A DNA stretch of 38,441 nucleotides from Candidatus Melainabacteria bacterium (GCA_005110395.1 DUDU01000015.1:1-38441), one strand, 5' to 3'. Positions 25,501 to 34,770 are shown, numbered from the stretch's first letter. Notes: generated from the sequence alone by a model not told the origin. Numbers and translations: made by a program.

Positions 25501-25834
25501 TAAAGGAAAAGAGTTAGTTAGACTATTACTCTGGACTGACGAAAACGAAGATGGTATTAGTCAAGCCAATGAATTACATAGAATTGTTGGGCTTGGTGTT
25601 GTCGAAATCAATGTAGGCAAATCAGTTATAGATCAAAGAGTTGATTTTGGTGGCGGAATCTACGGTAAGCCATATTCTGCTGAAGGTGTAGTTACCAAGA
25701 TTGACGGTAAAAAAGTAGTTGGTAAGTCTTGGGATATATGGTTACCTTCTAGCCTAGATAAGGAAGTCGGTATGTGGGAACATATTACTCGATTCTTAAA
25801 GGCTCTAGTTGCTGGCAACAACAAGAAGGTATAA
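22502..25834 (+). CDS. Large Cys-rich surface protein with TadE-like anchor and EF-hands
   Basis: 1110 residues, one long frame. One N-terminal membrane helix (about 22-47, ending in EFVMLFWLQSSLNTAARAIALKAAT) resembles the N-terminus of TadE/TadG pilus-associated proteins, so the rest should be outside the membrane. Residues about 230-740 are Cys-rich with many CxxC and CNP-like pairs. A Pro/Thr/Ser repeat (about 742-808) and a second short one (about 838-853) look like a wall or spacer stalk. The C-terminus holds three EF-hand-type loops: DFNKNGKIDDGGE (about 948), DKNKDGVIKGKE (about 993) and DENEDGISQANE (about 1012), the last as in repeats-in-adhesin proteins. Calcium binding is inferred. 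The start ATG has no SD. The 25872 gene follows closely and may be co-transcribed. Confidence 0.75.
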   Translation: MITNGIKSIRNTKGSSGVPVHIPILTFLYTIVFLLMVEFVMLFWLQSSLNTAARAIALKAATNTAIPLRDGANAGVKERCIAAAESVPIMPPGYPQKVKDDYIAAVKGSQSGTTIETLVEIVSKNKPSTNTDYLRGKLAEGPAAALRPGSFFNGTNSSNVLGYGTCRAFTDRADMTSAGTNQVMFYTVVHNAGAWPVFLKGFFNLVQRMGGGVASNNFGLAYLEGRGSAPASSIDAQGSFPLNRALNSAGVRPFITCNDDQCDYDGGVAQTSLLKGINANGTVTDPKEVCNPSTANYGDHINRPIPSTIYAGSAKDVYTIDQWPANRGRLCKDDLCEGPCPYKTPEEREPGFSSYCQAKSKRPAGLESITNCGYIDPLILVGLRYACKATFTYDGQASVEGAGDGSDGQGVPFAALGRCDHYFEVSTCKKDNIPLPKVAGDVTDLDGSGKGIIIRKDGSCHKNKVVCKTTARPIEQWKGPFGGDIFGGEAKWQNAEEFHNKIKEAYNESDGGTNPGDKRLATALDQIIPYNQVCDICNPGSPKCGFFGSCKDQDSNIQEARVSLRGQWWTNTSYTELNPMYFNVECKYRRDCQESHCCKSVKPSELESYCRNDREVTVSEETKTCKYGKKWFTVTWKFGGVPNRNGAQHTHYSLPREGDFPACSTRALNSPQFGRNAGECCTVGVVGMTGDGVGVCILEKPTLGLSNMKPAKSCMGCVGPGCKRCIKDGPKKVCPCIGPSCPTTPTTPTIPVCQPPNCPCIGPHCTPTTPTTPSTPSTPSTPSTPSTPSTPTTPTTPTTPTTPTTPTTWIVPICLKPPCFIVGPGTGKICDKWNCFITPTIPTITTTPITPTTPPCNCPPAPSSCPPGQTLKPTNNPQPGCQPCLECKPNNGKCVENCDKYYSPLALSLNGTDLIKSDKLVEFTLNPNEKNTKSKWIKFGKDQGFLAADFNKNGKIDDGGELFGEFTNFNSKHKKGKYHQYENAYLALADYADKNKDGVIKGKELVRLLLWTDENEDGISQANELHRIVGLGVVEINVGKSVIDQRVDFGGGIYGKPYSAEGVVTKIDGKKVVGKSWDIWLPSSLDKEVGMWEHITRFLKALVAGNNKKV
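24727..24925 (+). repeat. Tandem 9-bp/18-bp coding repeat (Pro-Thr/Ser-rich)
   Basis: Copies of CCATCAACT (Pro-Ser-Thr) are repeated in tandem from about 24817, then shift to CCAACTACA-type units, with one substituted unit (CCATCAACC). The repeat encodes a Pro-Thr/Ser spacer. Such a tract can expand or contract by slippage in steps of three codons without changing frame. Confidence 0.85.
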
Positions 25835-25871
25835 AAAATGTTTAAGCTCATTTCCCTCATACTAATTTCAC

Positions 25872-26207
25872 TTGTTAGCAATAGCTGAGCCAGTTCACCA
25901 TCACAAGATGGAACTTCTTCAGATGCAGGGGAATGGCAATACCCCACTAGAAGAGGAGATTCTCAAGGATTTAGACGACAAAGTGCCTAATCCTCAAGAT
26001 TCTCCGTTCTATGGTGGTTATTTCAAATTGGATTATAGAGAATTCAATGCTAAAGATTTCTATTCTCGAAAAGCTGGAAAAAAACAAAAAAAAGGAGAGT
26101 ACTTAGTTGGGTCATCGATTAACAAAATTGATTTGACAAATGACGGAACTGGCATAATCAGGGCGACTTGTGATAGTTGTAGAGCTGGTAGCTCTAAGAA
26201 AGTATAA
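25872..26207 (+). CDS. Small protein after the surface protein; possibly a broken lipoprotein
   Basis: 111 residues from TTG 25872 or fewer from an internal ATG (25908). The C-terminal part (DSPFYGGYFKLDYREFNAKDFYSRKAG, later GIIRATCDSCRAGSSKKV) looks like a genuine secreted domain with a CxxC. Just upstream, ATG 25838 starts a different frame that encodes a clean signal peptide (FKLISLILISLVSNS) but hits TGA 25886-25888. If that TGA were a Cys codon the next residues (ASSPSQDGTSSDAGEW) would suit a lipoprotein linker; a frameshift near 25960-25990 would then be needed to reach the downstream frame. So the gene may be a lipoprotein with a nonsense codon and a frameshift, or a short protein with a poor start. 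Confidence 0.5.
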   Translation: MLAIAEPVHHHKMELLQMQGNGNTPLEEEILKDLDDKVPNPQDSPFYGGYFKLDYREFNAKDFYSRKAGKKQKKGEYLVGSSINKIDLTNDGTGIIRATCDSCRAGSSKKV

Positions 26208-26476
26208 TGATATCTAAATTCAAAACATATTTCTTCTTTGTCTAATTTTCATTTTTCTATCAGTTTGAGTTTATGAAAAATAATATTGTTGAGTAGATTA
26301 AAAAAGATACTTAAAGTAATTCAAAATTAACAAGCCTTGAATTACTGAATTGATTCAGTGCTAATCATCTGAATTGTTTCAATAGTTTCTTGAATGGAAA
26401 TTAGAATGAACACTCAGATTTATAAAAATGAATTTGAGTTTGATATATCTAAATTCATCTTGAAATCACACTCACA

Positions 26477-27427
26477 CTATTGCCTGAGTGATGGTTTAAA
26501 TAAAATTCTTGTCAGTATTTTATTCAAGTGGATATAAAGTACTTTATATTCTTTTCTATGTATGAATAATGCTAGAGATAATAGTACGGCCAAATCAAAC
26601 ATAATGGCTTCAGAATAAAAAGCAAAACCAATCATTGAGTGAAAGAAAATTAAAATGATAATCACTGGTAAACGTGTAGCTTTTATACACAATAAAAATG
26701 GAGTAGAAAGTTCAACAGTAAGAGCTGTATAAGTAGCTACTTTACTAAAAATTAAATTATGAATAATTTCTATATTGTGAAGCCTAAATGTGCCTTCCCA
26801 TAGAGAAATATAATATATTGCCAAACCCGATCGCCAATAAGGACACAAGAGCTTAGTTAGCCCAATAAAGAAGTACATAATAATAATTGAGACTTGAAAC
26901 ATCCTTAGCCCAAAAATTGAGTAAATTTGATCTTTTCTATTTTTATTCAACAGACTATCAATAGAAAAACTACCCCCTAGATGAGCAAAACATGAGCAAA
27001 AAAGATACAAATTAACTATGGCTGAATAAGAATTAGTAGTAGCAAAATAATAATTTGACCTTGAAGCAAAGATAAAAAGTAGAAGAATGCTCGCTAGTTT
27101 TGTCCTGAAACCTATTAGATACATAATATTCGCAAGAATACTTAGGCTGAAAATAATCAAAAGAGAAGTTTGATTTTGAAAAAAGAAAAATATCGATAAA
27201 GGATAATTTGTTAATCGAATTACTGAGGGATTATTCTTAATAAATGAAGAAGATAAAATCCCATCAGTGCCATAAAGTTGTTCCCAATTCGGATATCCAG
27301 AAACAGTTGTAATCAGAAGATAAATACCAAACAATATTCTGAATATACCTAAAGCTTGAGTATCTGATTTCTTAAACAAAAATCTATTGAGTGAATTCAA
27401 GCTGAGTTGGAGAAAGTTTTTATTCAT
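26477..27427 (-). CDS. HTTM-domain membrane protein
   Basis: 316 residues with about seven membrane segments and the HTTM (vitamin-K-dependent gamma-carboxylase-like) pattern: LGIFRILFGIYLL, YGTDGIL, YPLSIF, LIGFRTKLASILLLFIFASRS, FAHLGGSFSIDSLL and SWRSGL-like YWRSGLAIYY. The bacterial function is unknown. Its ATG overlaps the TGA of the upstream gene (ATGA), so translation of the two is coupled. A decayed relative lies on the opposite strand at 28177. Confidence 0.85.
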   Translation of the reverse strand: MNKNFLQLSLNSLNRFLFKKSDTQALGIFRILFGIYLLITTVSGYPNWEQLYGTDGILSSSFIKNNPSVIRLTNYPLSIFFFFQNQTSLLIIFSLSILANIMYLIGFRTKLASILLLFIFASRSNYYFATTNSYSAIVNLYLFCSCFAHLGGSFSIDSLLNKNRKDQIYSIFGLRMFQVSIIIMYFFIGLTKLLCPYWRSGLAIYYISLWEGTFRLHNIEIIHNLIFSKVATYTALTVELSTPFLLCIKATRLPVIIILIFFHSMIGFAFYSEAIMFDLAVLLSLALFIHRKEYKVLYIHLNKILTRILFKPSLRQ

Positions 27428-28014
27428 AATACAGTATTAGAACAGTTAGAACTACTAGACAATATTTTTGATGTTAATCCATAAACTTGAGAAGTACTCT
27501 CTTTATGTTCTGGTGTATTAATTTGCTTTAAGACCCAATAATGTTGAATGGAAGCAATGCGATTTTGGGATTTTTCCATGGTTCTGCAGAGGAATTCATT
27601 ATTACTAAGTTCAAATATATTATTGCGTCCAACAGCATCTAAGTATTTTGTTTCCCAATAGTGAATCATTCCAGCCCAAAGAGAATCTTGCTTATGCGGA
27701 AAATCAAGAATAATCTGAGTACCATTTTGATAAGTGCCAATAAATTCGTGTGACCAAGAATAAGTAACAATTGGTGTATACGCAGCCCAACAAGCTAGTA
27801 ATCCAGAAATTTTTGTGAATGGATATTTTATCCCGTAATCTAAAATAGAAAAATTGGCTAGAAATTTATTTTGATTCAATTTATCTTGAACACTTAGAGG
27901 AAGAATTTGCGGGATAACAAAATTCAAATTGTTTGAGATTTGGGCATAAATAAAACTGAAAAAAACAAGAGTCAGCAAGGTTTTCTTGAATATTGTGAAT
28001 GTCATAAAAAACAA
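27424..28014 (-). CDS. Hypothetical exported partner of the HTTM protein
   Basis: 196 residues. A signal-peptide or anchor helix (FKKTLLTLVFFSFIYAQ) is followed by a mostly soluble domain with aromatic-rich stretches (KYPFTKISGLLACWAAYTPIVTYSW, QDSLWAGMIHYWETKYLD). Not recognised. The ATGA overlap with the HTTM gene means the two are translated as a unit; small exported or single-pass proteins with HTTM proteins recur in bacteria. Start may be M1 or M4. Confidence 0.7.
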   Translation of the reverse strand: MFFMTFTIFKKTLLTLVFFSFIYAQISNNLNFVIPQILPLSVQDKLNQNKFLANFSILDYGIKYPFTKISGLLACWAAYTPIVTYSWSHEFIGTYQNGTQIILDFPHKQDSLWAGMIHYWETKYLDAVGRNNIFELSNNEFLCRTMEKSQNRIASIQHYWVLKQINTPEHKESTSQVYGLTSKILSSSSNCSNTVL

Positions 28015-28176
28015 AAACTAATTGTCCTTCTCTCAATTAAGTTAGATAGAGTTTATACCCTCAATTGGAAGATTATTAAAAACTGATTGAAAAGCTATTA
28101 GGAATAAAGTAAGAGTAAACAAATCAACTTCCTAAATATTTTCATATTATTGTTTATTTACGATGCCCTCACAAAA

Positions 28177-28522
28177 GTATTTTCTATGGATACTAGATCA
28201 TTAGCTTTATTCAAAATACTTATTGATTACTAATACTTTCTAGCATTTTCTCCGATTAGCTTAATAGACCTCAAATCTTTTTACACTGATCAAGGAATAA
28301 TTCCTAGACATATTCAGACCCTCTTATTTCAAAACTCATATCCTTGGCAAATATCTTTTCATATTGCAAACGGAAGCTATTTTTGCTTTTAGTCTTCTTT
28401 TCGGATACAAAACACCATTATCGACTTTTGTATCATTGTTATTTGTTTTATCTCTCCTGGAAAGAAACATGATGATATTCAACGGCGGAGATTTTTCACT
28501 TAGGCTTTTATTGTTTATATCA
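28177..28522 (+). pseudogene. HTTM-domain pseudogene
   Basis: The plus strand encodes MDTRSLALFKILIDY (ATG 28186), a stop TAA at 28231-28233, then in the same frame FSPISLIDLKSFYTDQGIIPR and PWQISFHIANGS, then a +1 shift near 28375 to AIFAFSLLFGYKTPLSTF and NMMIFNGGDFSLRLLLF. DTRSLALFR-like, FYTDxGxxPR and xxNGGDxxLRLLLF are landmarks of HTTM proteins. It stops abruptly at about 28520, where the minus-strand gene ends, as if deleted there. So it has one stop, one frameshift and a lost C-terminus. The 28015-28522 spacer is otherwise without features. Confidence 0.8.
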
Positions 28523-29290
28523 TCAAGCAAATACTTTTTTCAATTCTCTTTTGAGGGCGGCTCTTCTAAAGCTTGATTTGAAACCCGCAATAATTAAGCT
28601 CTGTAAAATAATATAAAGTATCAGTACAGCGACCATTATGATTCCAGCTCGGATATATGGTTCAGATGAATTGGTTGGAATAGTAAATTTATAATTTTGC
28701 GCAGTTTTTGCATAAATCTGAGTTAAGTCTTTGGCTTTATTTAAATCTTTGGGGGCAGATAACCAAATTGATTTTACCGATAGATTTTTATATTGCGCCC
28801 AATGTTTAGCCACTTCAAGTTGTTCTTTTATATCATCAGGCATGGCTTTTGCTACATCACCATCTTTGATTCTATATCCCATTCTGGATAAATTAGCTTT
28901 GAATTCCTCTTGCCAAATTTCATATTTTGTTTGATTGAATTCCGCTTCTGAAACAATGTTTTTCAGTTGCTCGGTGGATTGCTCACTTATGGATGGATAA
29001 AGAAGTACAGACAAGAAAACCGCTAATACCAAAATGATTCTGACAAAAGTATCTAGGAAATTTGCAATTTGTCCAAAAAGCCACACAAAAGGCTTGAGCA
29101 GAATATTAACTCCTGTTGAATTTACTTTTCCGATCGCATCTCTGACCCCATTAAATCTTTGAGGCGTAATTCCACATTCTTCTAATTCTTGATCTTTGAA
29201 TTGATAACCTTGAGGCTTATTTTTGATTAATTTATATAAAGCCTTCAGAATATTTTGTTTATCTGGAATATTCATTCTTTCATTATTCAT
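28523..29290 (-). CDS. Hypothetical two-TM membrane protein
   Basis: 255 residues. The N-terminal cytosolic part (KALYKLIKNKPQGYQFKDQELEECGI) is charged. The first membrane helix is about 80-100 (FVRIILVLAVFLSVLLYP) and the second about 215-235 (AGIIMVAVLILYIILQSLIIAG), so the 110-residue middle domain is extracytoplasmic or is in the cytosol depending on topology. The C-terminus is basic (FRRAALKRELKKVF). I do not recognise the family. ATG start, no SD; next upstream gene is trpE, 195 nt away. Confidence 0.65.
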   Translation of the reverse strand: MNNERMNIPDKQNILKALYKLIKNKPQGYQFKDQELEECGITPQRFNGVRDAIGKVNSTGVNILLKPFVWLFGQIANFLDTFVRIILVLAVFLSVLLYPSISEQSTEQLKNIVSEAEFNQTKYEIWQEEFKANLSRMGYRIKDGDVAKAMPDDIKEQLEVAKHWAQYKNLSVKSIWLSAPKDLNKAKDLTQIYAKTAQNYKFTIPTNSSEPYIRAGIIMVAVLILYIILQSLIIAGFKSSFRRAALKRELKKVFA

Positions 29291-29485
29291 TTTGACTTAA
29301 AAAAAATTCTTCTTGATTATTTTTGTTTATAGTCTCATTCATATTGTCAGAAGAGAAAATGTCAGTAAAAACAATGCAGTATTTCTAATAAGAAAATCGC
29401 ATAAAACAACAGTCTAACATAAGCATCAACTCACACAATTCAACAGTGTTTGGCAGTTAATCTTATGAGCATTTCGTTTTTTAAA

Positions 29486-31102
29486 TCAAGAAATTGCTTC
29501 TACAACTCTCAAAAGTGCAGCCCCTTTATTTAAAGTTTCTTGATATTCCTTAGCAGGGTCTGAATCATATACAATGCCCGCACCGACCTGAAGCCTAATT
29601 TCACCATCTTTGGCAAGTAAGGTTCTAATCGTCATAGCGGTGTTTACCGATCCATCAAAACCAAGATAACCAACACAGCCTCCATAAAAGCCTCTAGCTA
29701 CTGGTTCTAGAGAAGCAATAATTTCCATAGCCTTTACTTTTGGGGCTCCGCTAAGTGTACCTGCGGGAAATGTAGCTTTGAGCAAATCAATTGAATTGAC
29801 TTCGGATTTCAATTTGCATTCTACTTCGCTCACCAAATGAAGCACATGAGAATATTTTTCGACTATCATTAAATCAGTGAGCTGAACAGTGCCTGGAATA
29901 GCCACTCGGCCTAAATCATTCCTAGCGAGATCAATAAGCATTAAATGTTCGGCTAATTCTTTTTCATCTTTCTTAAGTGATTCGGCTAATTTCTGATCTT
30001 CCACATCAGATTTTCCTCTTCGATATGTACCCGCAATTGGACGCAAAAGAGCCTTACGACTACCATCGATATCAAAATCCGTTTTGACCATTACTTCGGG
30101 AGATGAACCAATCAATTGAAAGTCAATAAAATCGAGAAGAAATAAATATGGAGATGGATTTAAATTTCTGAGGACCCGATACAAATAGAGCGAATCAAAT
30201 TCTGACTGTGAGGTTTTAAGCTGCTTTGTGAGTTGTTGAGATAAAACAATTTGGAAAATATCACCGCTTCTGATTCTCTCCTTAGCTTCCTCGACTATTT
30301 CAATAAATTTACTTTTTGTCAGGCTACTTTCCCAGGTTTCAATATTGTCTTTTTGTGATGATTTATTATTAGATTGAGCTACGATTTGCGGAATTATGCG
30401 TTTTTCTTGGCTACTGAGTTCGCTTTCTAAGAGGATTTTCAAGTTGTCAATTCTTTGAATAGCTTTCTCATAGAGTATATTCAAATCAAGCTTACTGCTT
30501 TGAGTCTCATCTTCACTGTATGCATAAATATTGGTAACTAACTTTAAACTTTTGGTCAAATTATCAAAAATAATCAAGTCACCTGTTAATAAGAAAATTG
30601 ATTCGGGAAAATTGCTATCAACTTTGAGTTTCTCAATCTTTTCAATAAAACGAACAGAATCATAACTAAGTGCTCCAACCAATCCAGCATTAGGCCAAAC
30701 TAAAGCCTCGGCTGAATTATTAGATAAGTTCGTTGGACTTTTTAGTTTATCTAGTAGCTGTGATAAAGATTCAAATGGATCTTTTTGATCCTGGCCAATC
30801 GGTGGTAATGCCAAATCTTCCCATAGAGGCCTCAAAGAAGTACTACCATTTTGCACGCTAATTATTCCAGCTGGATTTAGCCCAATGATTGAAAATCTAC
30901 CAACCTTTTCTCCACCTTCAACTGATTCCAACAGAAATGAAGGACTTGCAACTTTCTGAATTTGCTGAAAATAAGATTTTGCCTTTATATAGCAACTGAC
31001 AGGCGTTTCCATATCTGCCAATATCTCTGTCCAAACAGGAATCACATTGTAATTAGCATTAATTAATGATTTGACTTCGTCTTGAGAGAGAGAAATTTGC
31101 AT
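29486..31102 (-). CDS. trpE: Anthranilate synthase component I
   Basis: Chorismate to anthranilate, with TrpG supplying ammonia from glutamine; first step of tryptophan synthesis, cytosolic. 538 residues. The N-terminal domain holds the LLES segment (57-60) used in tryptophan feedback and a GRFSIIG strand. The C-terminal chorismate-binding domain has the expected SSPE (LIGSSPEVMV), RPIAGTYRRG, LIDLARNDLGRV, ATFPAGTLSGAPK and YGGCVGYLG. TrpG is not in the window. ATG 31102 without an SD. Length and motifs suit anthranilate synthase rather than PabB or isochorismate synthase, though PabB cannot be fully excluded without alignment. Confidence 0.92.
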   Translation of the reverse strand: MQISLSQDEVKSLINANYNVIPVWTEILADMETPVSCYIKAKSYFQQIQKVASPSFLLESVEGGEKVGRFSIIGLNPAGIISVQNGSTSLRPLWEDLALPPIGQDQKDPFESLSQLLDKLKSPTNLSNNSAEALVWPNAGLVGALSYDSVRFIEKIEKLKVDSNFPESIFLLTGDLIIFDNLTKSLKLVTNIYAYSEDETQSSKLDLNILYEKAIQRIDNLKILLESELSSQEKRIIPQIVAQSNNKSSQKDNIETWESSLTKSKFIEIVEEAKERIRSGDIFQIVLSQQLTKQLKTSQSEFDSLYLYRVLRNLNPSPYLFLLDFIDFQLIGSSPEVMVKTDFDIDGSRKALLRPIAGTYRRGKSDVEDQKLAESLKKDEKELAEHLMLIDLARNDLGRVAIPGTVQLTDLMIVEKYSHVLHLVSEVECKLKSEVNSIDLLKATFPAGTLSGAPKVKAMEIIASLEPVARGFYGGCVGYLGFDGSVNTAMTIRTLLAKDGEIRLQVGAGIVYDSDPAKEYQETLNKGAALLRVVEAIS

Positions 31103-31156
31103 TTGAGAAAAAATTTTTTTGAATAAAAGCTTTATTTGAATCTTTCGATTTTACAT

Positions 31157-31370
31157 TTAGTTACTCACCTTACGCAAAATTTAAATGCCCTCTCCCCCAC
31201 CCCCTCTCCTAAAGCGAGAGGGGAGCCAGAAATTTGTGTTTCCCTTTTCTCTGTTAAGAGAGAGTTACCCGAAGACAGGCCCAAGCAGGAGGCGAAGCTT
31301 CGTTTGAGCTGAGGAGAGAGTTAATCTCACTAAACAGGAAATTATTTTTGCATAACATGAGTTAGTTACT
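31157..31370. repeat. MITE-like dispersed repeat, copy C
   Basis: A 9-bp TTAGTTACT occurs at 31157-31165 and again at 31362-31370, a candidate target duplication flanking about 196 bp. Next to it lie imperfect terminal inverted repeats around TTACGCAAAA (31170-31179) and TTTTTGCATAA (31345-31355). The inside holds an 8-bp hairpin, CCCCTCTC/GAGAGGGG (about 31199-31221). Oriented as its reverse complement, it shares the same ordered segments with copy A. It lies in the 31103-31516 spacer; the rest of that spacer (31371-31516) shows nothing I can name. Confidence 0.7.
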
Positions 31371-31516
31371 GAGATTTTGACAAAGATTTTCACTTTAGGG
31401 AATCTCTACAAAATGAAGCCTATTAACCCCTACCCGCCTAAGATGGGCTCCAGAAGATGAATCAGAAGTCTCTATCTTGGAAATTTAGAGTTGATGGGAT
31501 TTTTTTACCTTAATTC

Positions 31517-33091
31517 TTAGTTTTGATTTTTGTCTCGCTTGTTAAACGTAATTGAAACAACTAAATATGCAAAAGTAACTAAACATATTATCCAGAGCCA
31601 AAAGACACTGGCTGAATCGTAAGTATCAATTACAGAGAAATGTTTTGTGAATAAAGTCAAAAGCATAGAACCAAGCGAACAAATAAAAGTAAACCAAATT
31701 ATTGCTTTGCAAAACCATTTCTCAGCAAAATCAAAAGCAATTAAACATATTGAAATCAGAATTGAGTAATCATAAATGTGATGATAGGGTATCAACAGAA
31801 GCGATGAAATGATTATCAATGCAATTTGTAAAAAGTCAAAGGTATTTTTATTTTCAACAGAGTTTGATTCCTGTAGTAATTTGTTTGTCGATGAAGATTG
31901 TTGAATAGTTGCATTATGGCATTTTCTAGCAAGAAGAAATATTACTGTCAGCACGGTAAAAGAAAAGACCTTATTTCCTAAGCTAAATATATTTTTCATA
32001 TTCATTTGACAATATTCAGTTTGATTATAGAGAATGGAAATGATTGAATTAATCGGATAGGTGGGAGAACCTGGTTGAGGTACAAATAATCCAAGATCTT
32101 GAATGCCCATTAATTGAAAAGTTGATTGAATGTAGCTTATATAACCTTCCGAACCAATAAAGAAGTATCCAATCAATAATTGCGCAATCAAAAATACCGC
32201 ACATGCAATTAAAGTTTGCCATTCTTTCTTTATGAGTGGAAGTAATAGAAGTGGTAAACCCATTTGAGGCTTAAAGAAGCATAGAGAAAGAAATAGGCCT
32301 GATAAAAGAAAGTTTTTTTTCTTTTGAAAGTAATAGTAGAAAAAAAAACAAATACTAATGATTAGTGAAAATTGTGCATTGGATAATATGAAGCGGAATG
32401 GTGGAAAACACACAATTCCAATTCCAAATAAAAACAAATAATCCCAAAAATTTGAACTAGTTTTTAAAAAATGCTTAATCACCCAAAAGACCGCTGTCAA
32501 CACACTAAATAGACCAAGTATGCCAATAAAAACTTGAGATTGAGCTATGGCCATAAAACTAAACAAATACACAAACCATAAAGTATTAGGTGCATAGTAA
32601 TAATACAAAGGTGGTTTAATATCGTTTTTGAAGAAATCTCTTGTTAGGGCATAATACTCAGTCTCATTTATATAAGTTGGCTTATTTGGCTTACTCATCC
32701 TGAATTTGGAAACATAATTTTTATAGAGATTTTGATAATACTTTTTCTGAAAAGAGTAATTATATAAATGTTGACCTTTATGCTCACGCAATATATTTGC
32801 CGTCATCCAAAAAGAGCTTATATCGACACAATCGGGACGATGATAAGCTACCCAATAACTTTTCTGAAAATACAAACCTATAAGCGAAAAACATTTGAGA
32901 CCAATCAACAATGCAAATATGATTTTGACTACCTGAGCTGACTTATCTGAAAGAGAGAGCCTAAGAAAAGCGTGAAATAATCGAGCAATTTTTGAATTGT
33001 GTTTTGTCTCAGATAAATTCTCTGACATATTCTCTAATGGATTCTTTGGTAAATCTGCTCTTGAATTAATCTTTGAATTGGCTGATTTCAT
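31517..33091 (-). CDS. GT87-like membrane glycosyltransferase (DUF2029)
   Basis: 524 residues with about nine to eleven membrane segments. The DUF2029/GT87 pattern is visible: [21 protein letters not shown] (an early substrate-side segment), [29 protein letters not shown] (the common GQ/NxQ helix) and [25 protein letters not shown]. Related actinobacterial enzymes use polyprenyl-phosphate-mannose to glycosylate cell-envelope lipids; the donor here is unknown. Its ATG overlaps the pyrG stop as ATGA, so the two are translationally coupled. Confidence 0.75.
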   Translation of the reverse strand: MKSANSKINSRADLPKNPLENMSENLSETKHNSKIARLFHAFLRLSLSDKSAQVVKIIFALLIGLKCFSLIGLYFQKSYWVAYHRPDCVDISSFWMTANILREHKGQHLYNYSFQKKYYQNLYKNYVSKFRMSKPNKPTYINETEYYALTRDFFKNDIKPPLYYYYAPNTLWFVYLFSFMAIAQSQVFIGILGLFSVLTAVFWVIKHFLKTSSNFWDYLFLFGIGIVCFPPFRFILSNAQFSLIISICFFFYYYFQKKKNFLLSGLFLSLCFFKPQMGLPLLLLPLIKKEWQTLIACAVFLIAQLLIGYFFIGSEGYISYIQSTFQLMGIQDLGLFVPQPGSPTYPINSIISILYNQTEYCQMNMKNIFSLGNKVFSFTVLTVIFLLARKCHNATIQQSSSTNKLLQESNSVENKNTFDFLQIALIIISSLLLIPYHHIYDYSILISICLIAFDFAEKWFCKAIIWFTFICSLGSMLLTLFTKHFSVIDTYDSASVFWLWIICLVTFAYLVVSITFNKRDKNQN

Positions 33092-34770
33092 GCAAGTACA
33101 GGACTAGACAAATTATCCGAAGATACTTGTTGTCTGACTAGCATCGCTCCTACAAATCCTTTGAAGAGTGGATGAATTGATTGTGGGCGCGATTTGTATT
33201 CTGGGTGAAATTGGCTGGCTACAAAATAGGGATGAATATTTGCAGGCAATTCAATTATTTCGACAAGCTTTCCATCAGGTGATTTGCCAGATATAACTAA
33301 ACCTTTTTCGGCTAGATTATGTTCAAACAGATTATTGAATTCATATCTGTGCCTATGTCTTTCATAAATCAAATCTTTTTTATAGGCTTTCTGAGCCAAG
33401 CTTCCTTCTTTTAGCTCGCAGGGATAGCTTCCTAGTCTCATGGTTCCACCTTTATCAGTTGAAGCAGTTTGTCCAGGCAAGAAGTCGATCACTGGATGAG
33501 GAGTTCCAGAATCAAATTCAGTGCTGTGCGCGTTTGATAATCCTGCTACATTTCTGGCGAATTCAATCACTGCACATTGCATACCCAAACATAGTCCCAA
33601 GAAAGGAATTTTGTTTTCTCGAGCATATTGAATTGCTTTGATTTTGCCTTCTACACCACGATCTCCAAAACCACCGGGCACCAAAATCCCATTTATGCCA
33701 TTGAAAATATCTTCTAAATCAGTCTTTTCATCAAGGTCATCAGATAGAATCCACTTTATTTCAATTTCGGCACTTTGATCGGCTGCTGCATGACGAATAG
33801 CCTCGATCACACTAATATAAGAATCTCCCAATTTGACATATTTTCCAACAATACCAACTTTGATTTTCTTAGTTGGATTTTTTATTTTTTCGACAATTGC
33901 CCGCCAATTGCTCAAATCAGAAGGTCTATCTTCTAATTGAAGTCTTTCCAAAATCCTAATTGGTAAATTTTGTTCATCCAGACTAAGTGGCACTTCATAA
34001 ATTGATTTTACATCGCGACATTCAATGACTGAATCTATATCCACATCGGTAAACAGCGATAACTTCTCACGAATTGATTTACTAAGAACCTTTTCAGATC
34101 TGCAAAGCAAAAAGTCTGGATTGATGCCTTTACTGCGTAATAATTCAACTGAATGCTGAGTTGGTTTGGTTTTGAGTTCGCCAATAGCTCTGAGATTAGG
34201 AATAAGCGTTGCATGAACATAAGCGACATTTGACCAGCCAACATCTTTTCTAATTTGACGAATAGATTCTAAGAAAATCAAACTTTCAATATCGCCAACT
34301 GTACCGCCAACTTCAATGATTACAATTTCCGATTCGGTTTTATAAGCGGCTTCAAAAATTTTGGTTTTAATTTGATTAGAAACATGCGGCACCATTTGAA
34401 CAGTTCCACCCAAATATTCGCCTTTACGCTCTTTGCTAAGTACTTCCGAATAGATTTGTCCCGCTGTTACATTATTGATTTTGAATAAATCTCTATCAAT
34501 AAATCTCTCATAATGACCTAAATCAAGATCTGTTTCAGCACCGTCTTCGGTTACATAGACCTCTCCATGCTGATATGGACTCATGGTGCCAGGGTCAATA
34601 TTAAGATAAGGATCAAGTTTTTGAATTGTGACGCGAAAACCTTTTTCTTTGAGCAACAGCCCTAGCGATGCCGCAATAATTCCCTTACCAAGGCTACTAA
34701 CAACACCTCCAGTAATAAAAATGTATTTAGGGCTTATTTGTGTCTTTGGAGTTTGTGGCTTGGAATGCAT
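33088..34770 (-). CDS. pyrG: CTP synthase
   Basis: Converts UTP to CTP using ATP and glutamine; last step of CTP synthesis, cytosolic. 560 residues in the usual order: synthetase domain with [13 protein letters not shown] (the ATP loop), [32 protein letters not shown] and KTKPTQHS, a linker, then the class-I glutamine amidotransferase domain with [16 protein letters not shown] (nucleophile Cys around 394) and FHPEYKSRP. Domain layout is complete. ATG 34770 without an SD. Pairs with the GT87-like gene by an ATGA overlap. Confidence 0.97.
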   Translation of the reverse strand: MHSKPQTPKTQISPKYIFITGGVVSSLGKGIIAASLGLLLKEKGFRVTIQKLDPYLNIDPGTMSPYQHGEVYVTEDGAETDLDLGHYERFIDRDLFKINNVTAGQIYSEVLSKERKGEYLGGTVQMVPHVSNQIKTKIFEAAYKTESEIVIIEVGGTVGDIESLIFLESIRQIRKDVGWSNVAYVHATLIPNLRAIGELKTKPTQHSVELLRSKGINPDFLLCRSEKVLSKSIREKLSLFTDVDIDSVIECRDVKSIYEVPLSLDEQNLPIRILERLQLEDRPSDLSNWRAIVEKIKNPTKKIKVGIVGKYVKLGDSYISVIEAIRHAAADQSAEIEIKWILSDDLDEKTDLEDIFNGINGILVPGGFGDRGVEGKIKAIQYARENKIPFLGLCLGMQCAVIEFARNVAGLSNAHSTEFDSGTPHPVIDFLPGQTASTDKGGTMRLGSYPCELKEGSLAQKAYKKDLIYERHRHRYEFNNLFEHNLAEKGLVISGKSPDGKLVEIIELPANIHPYFVASQFHPEYKSRPQSIHPLFKGFVGAMLVRQQVSSDNLSSPVLA

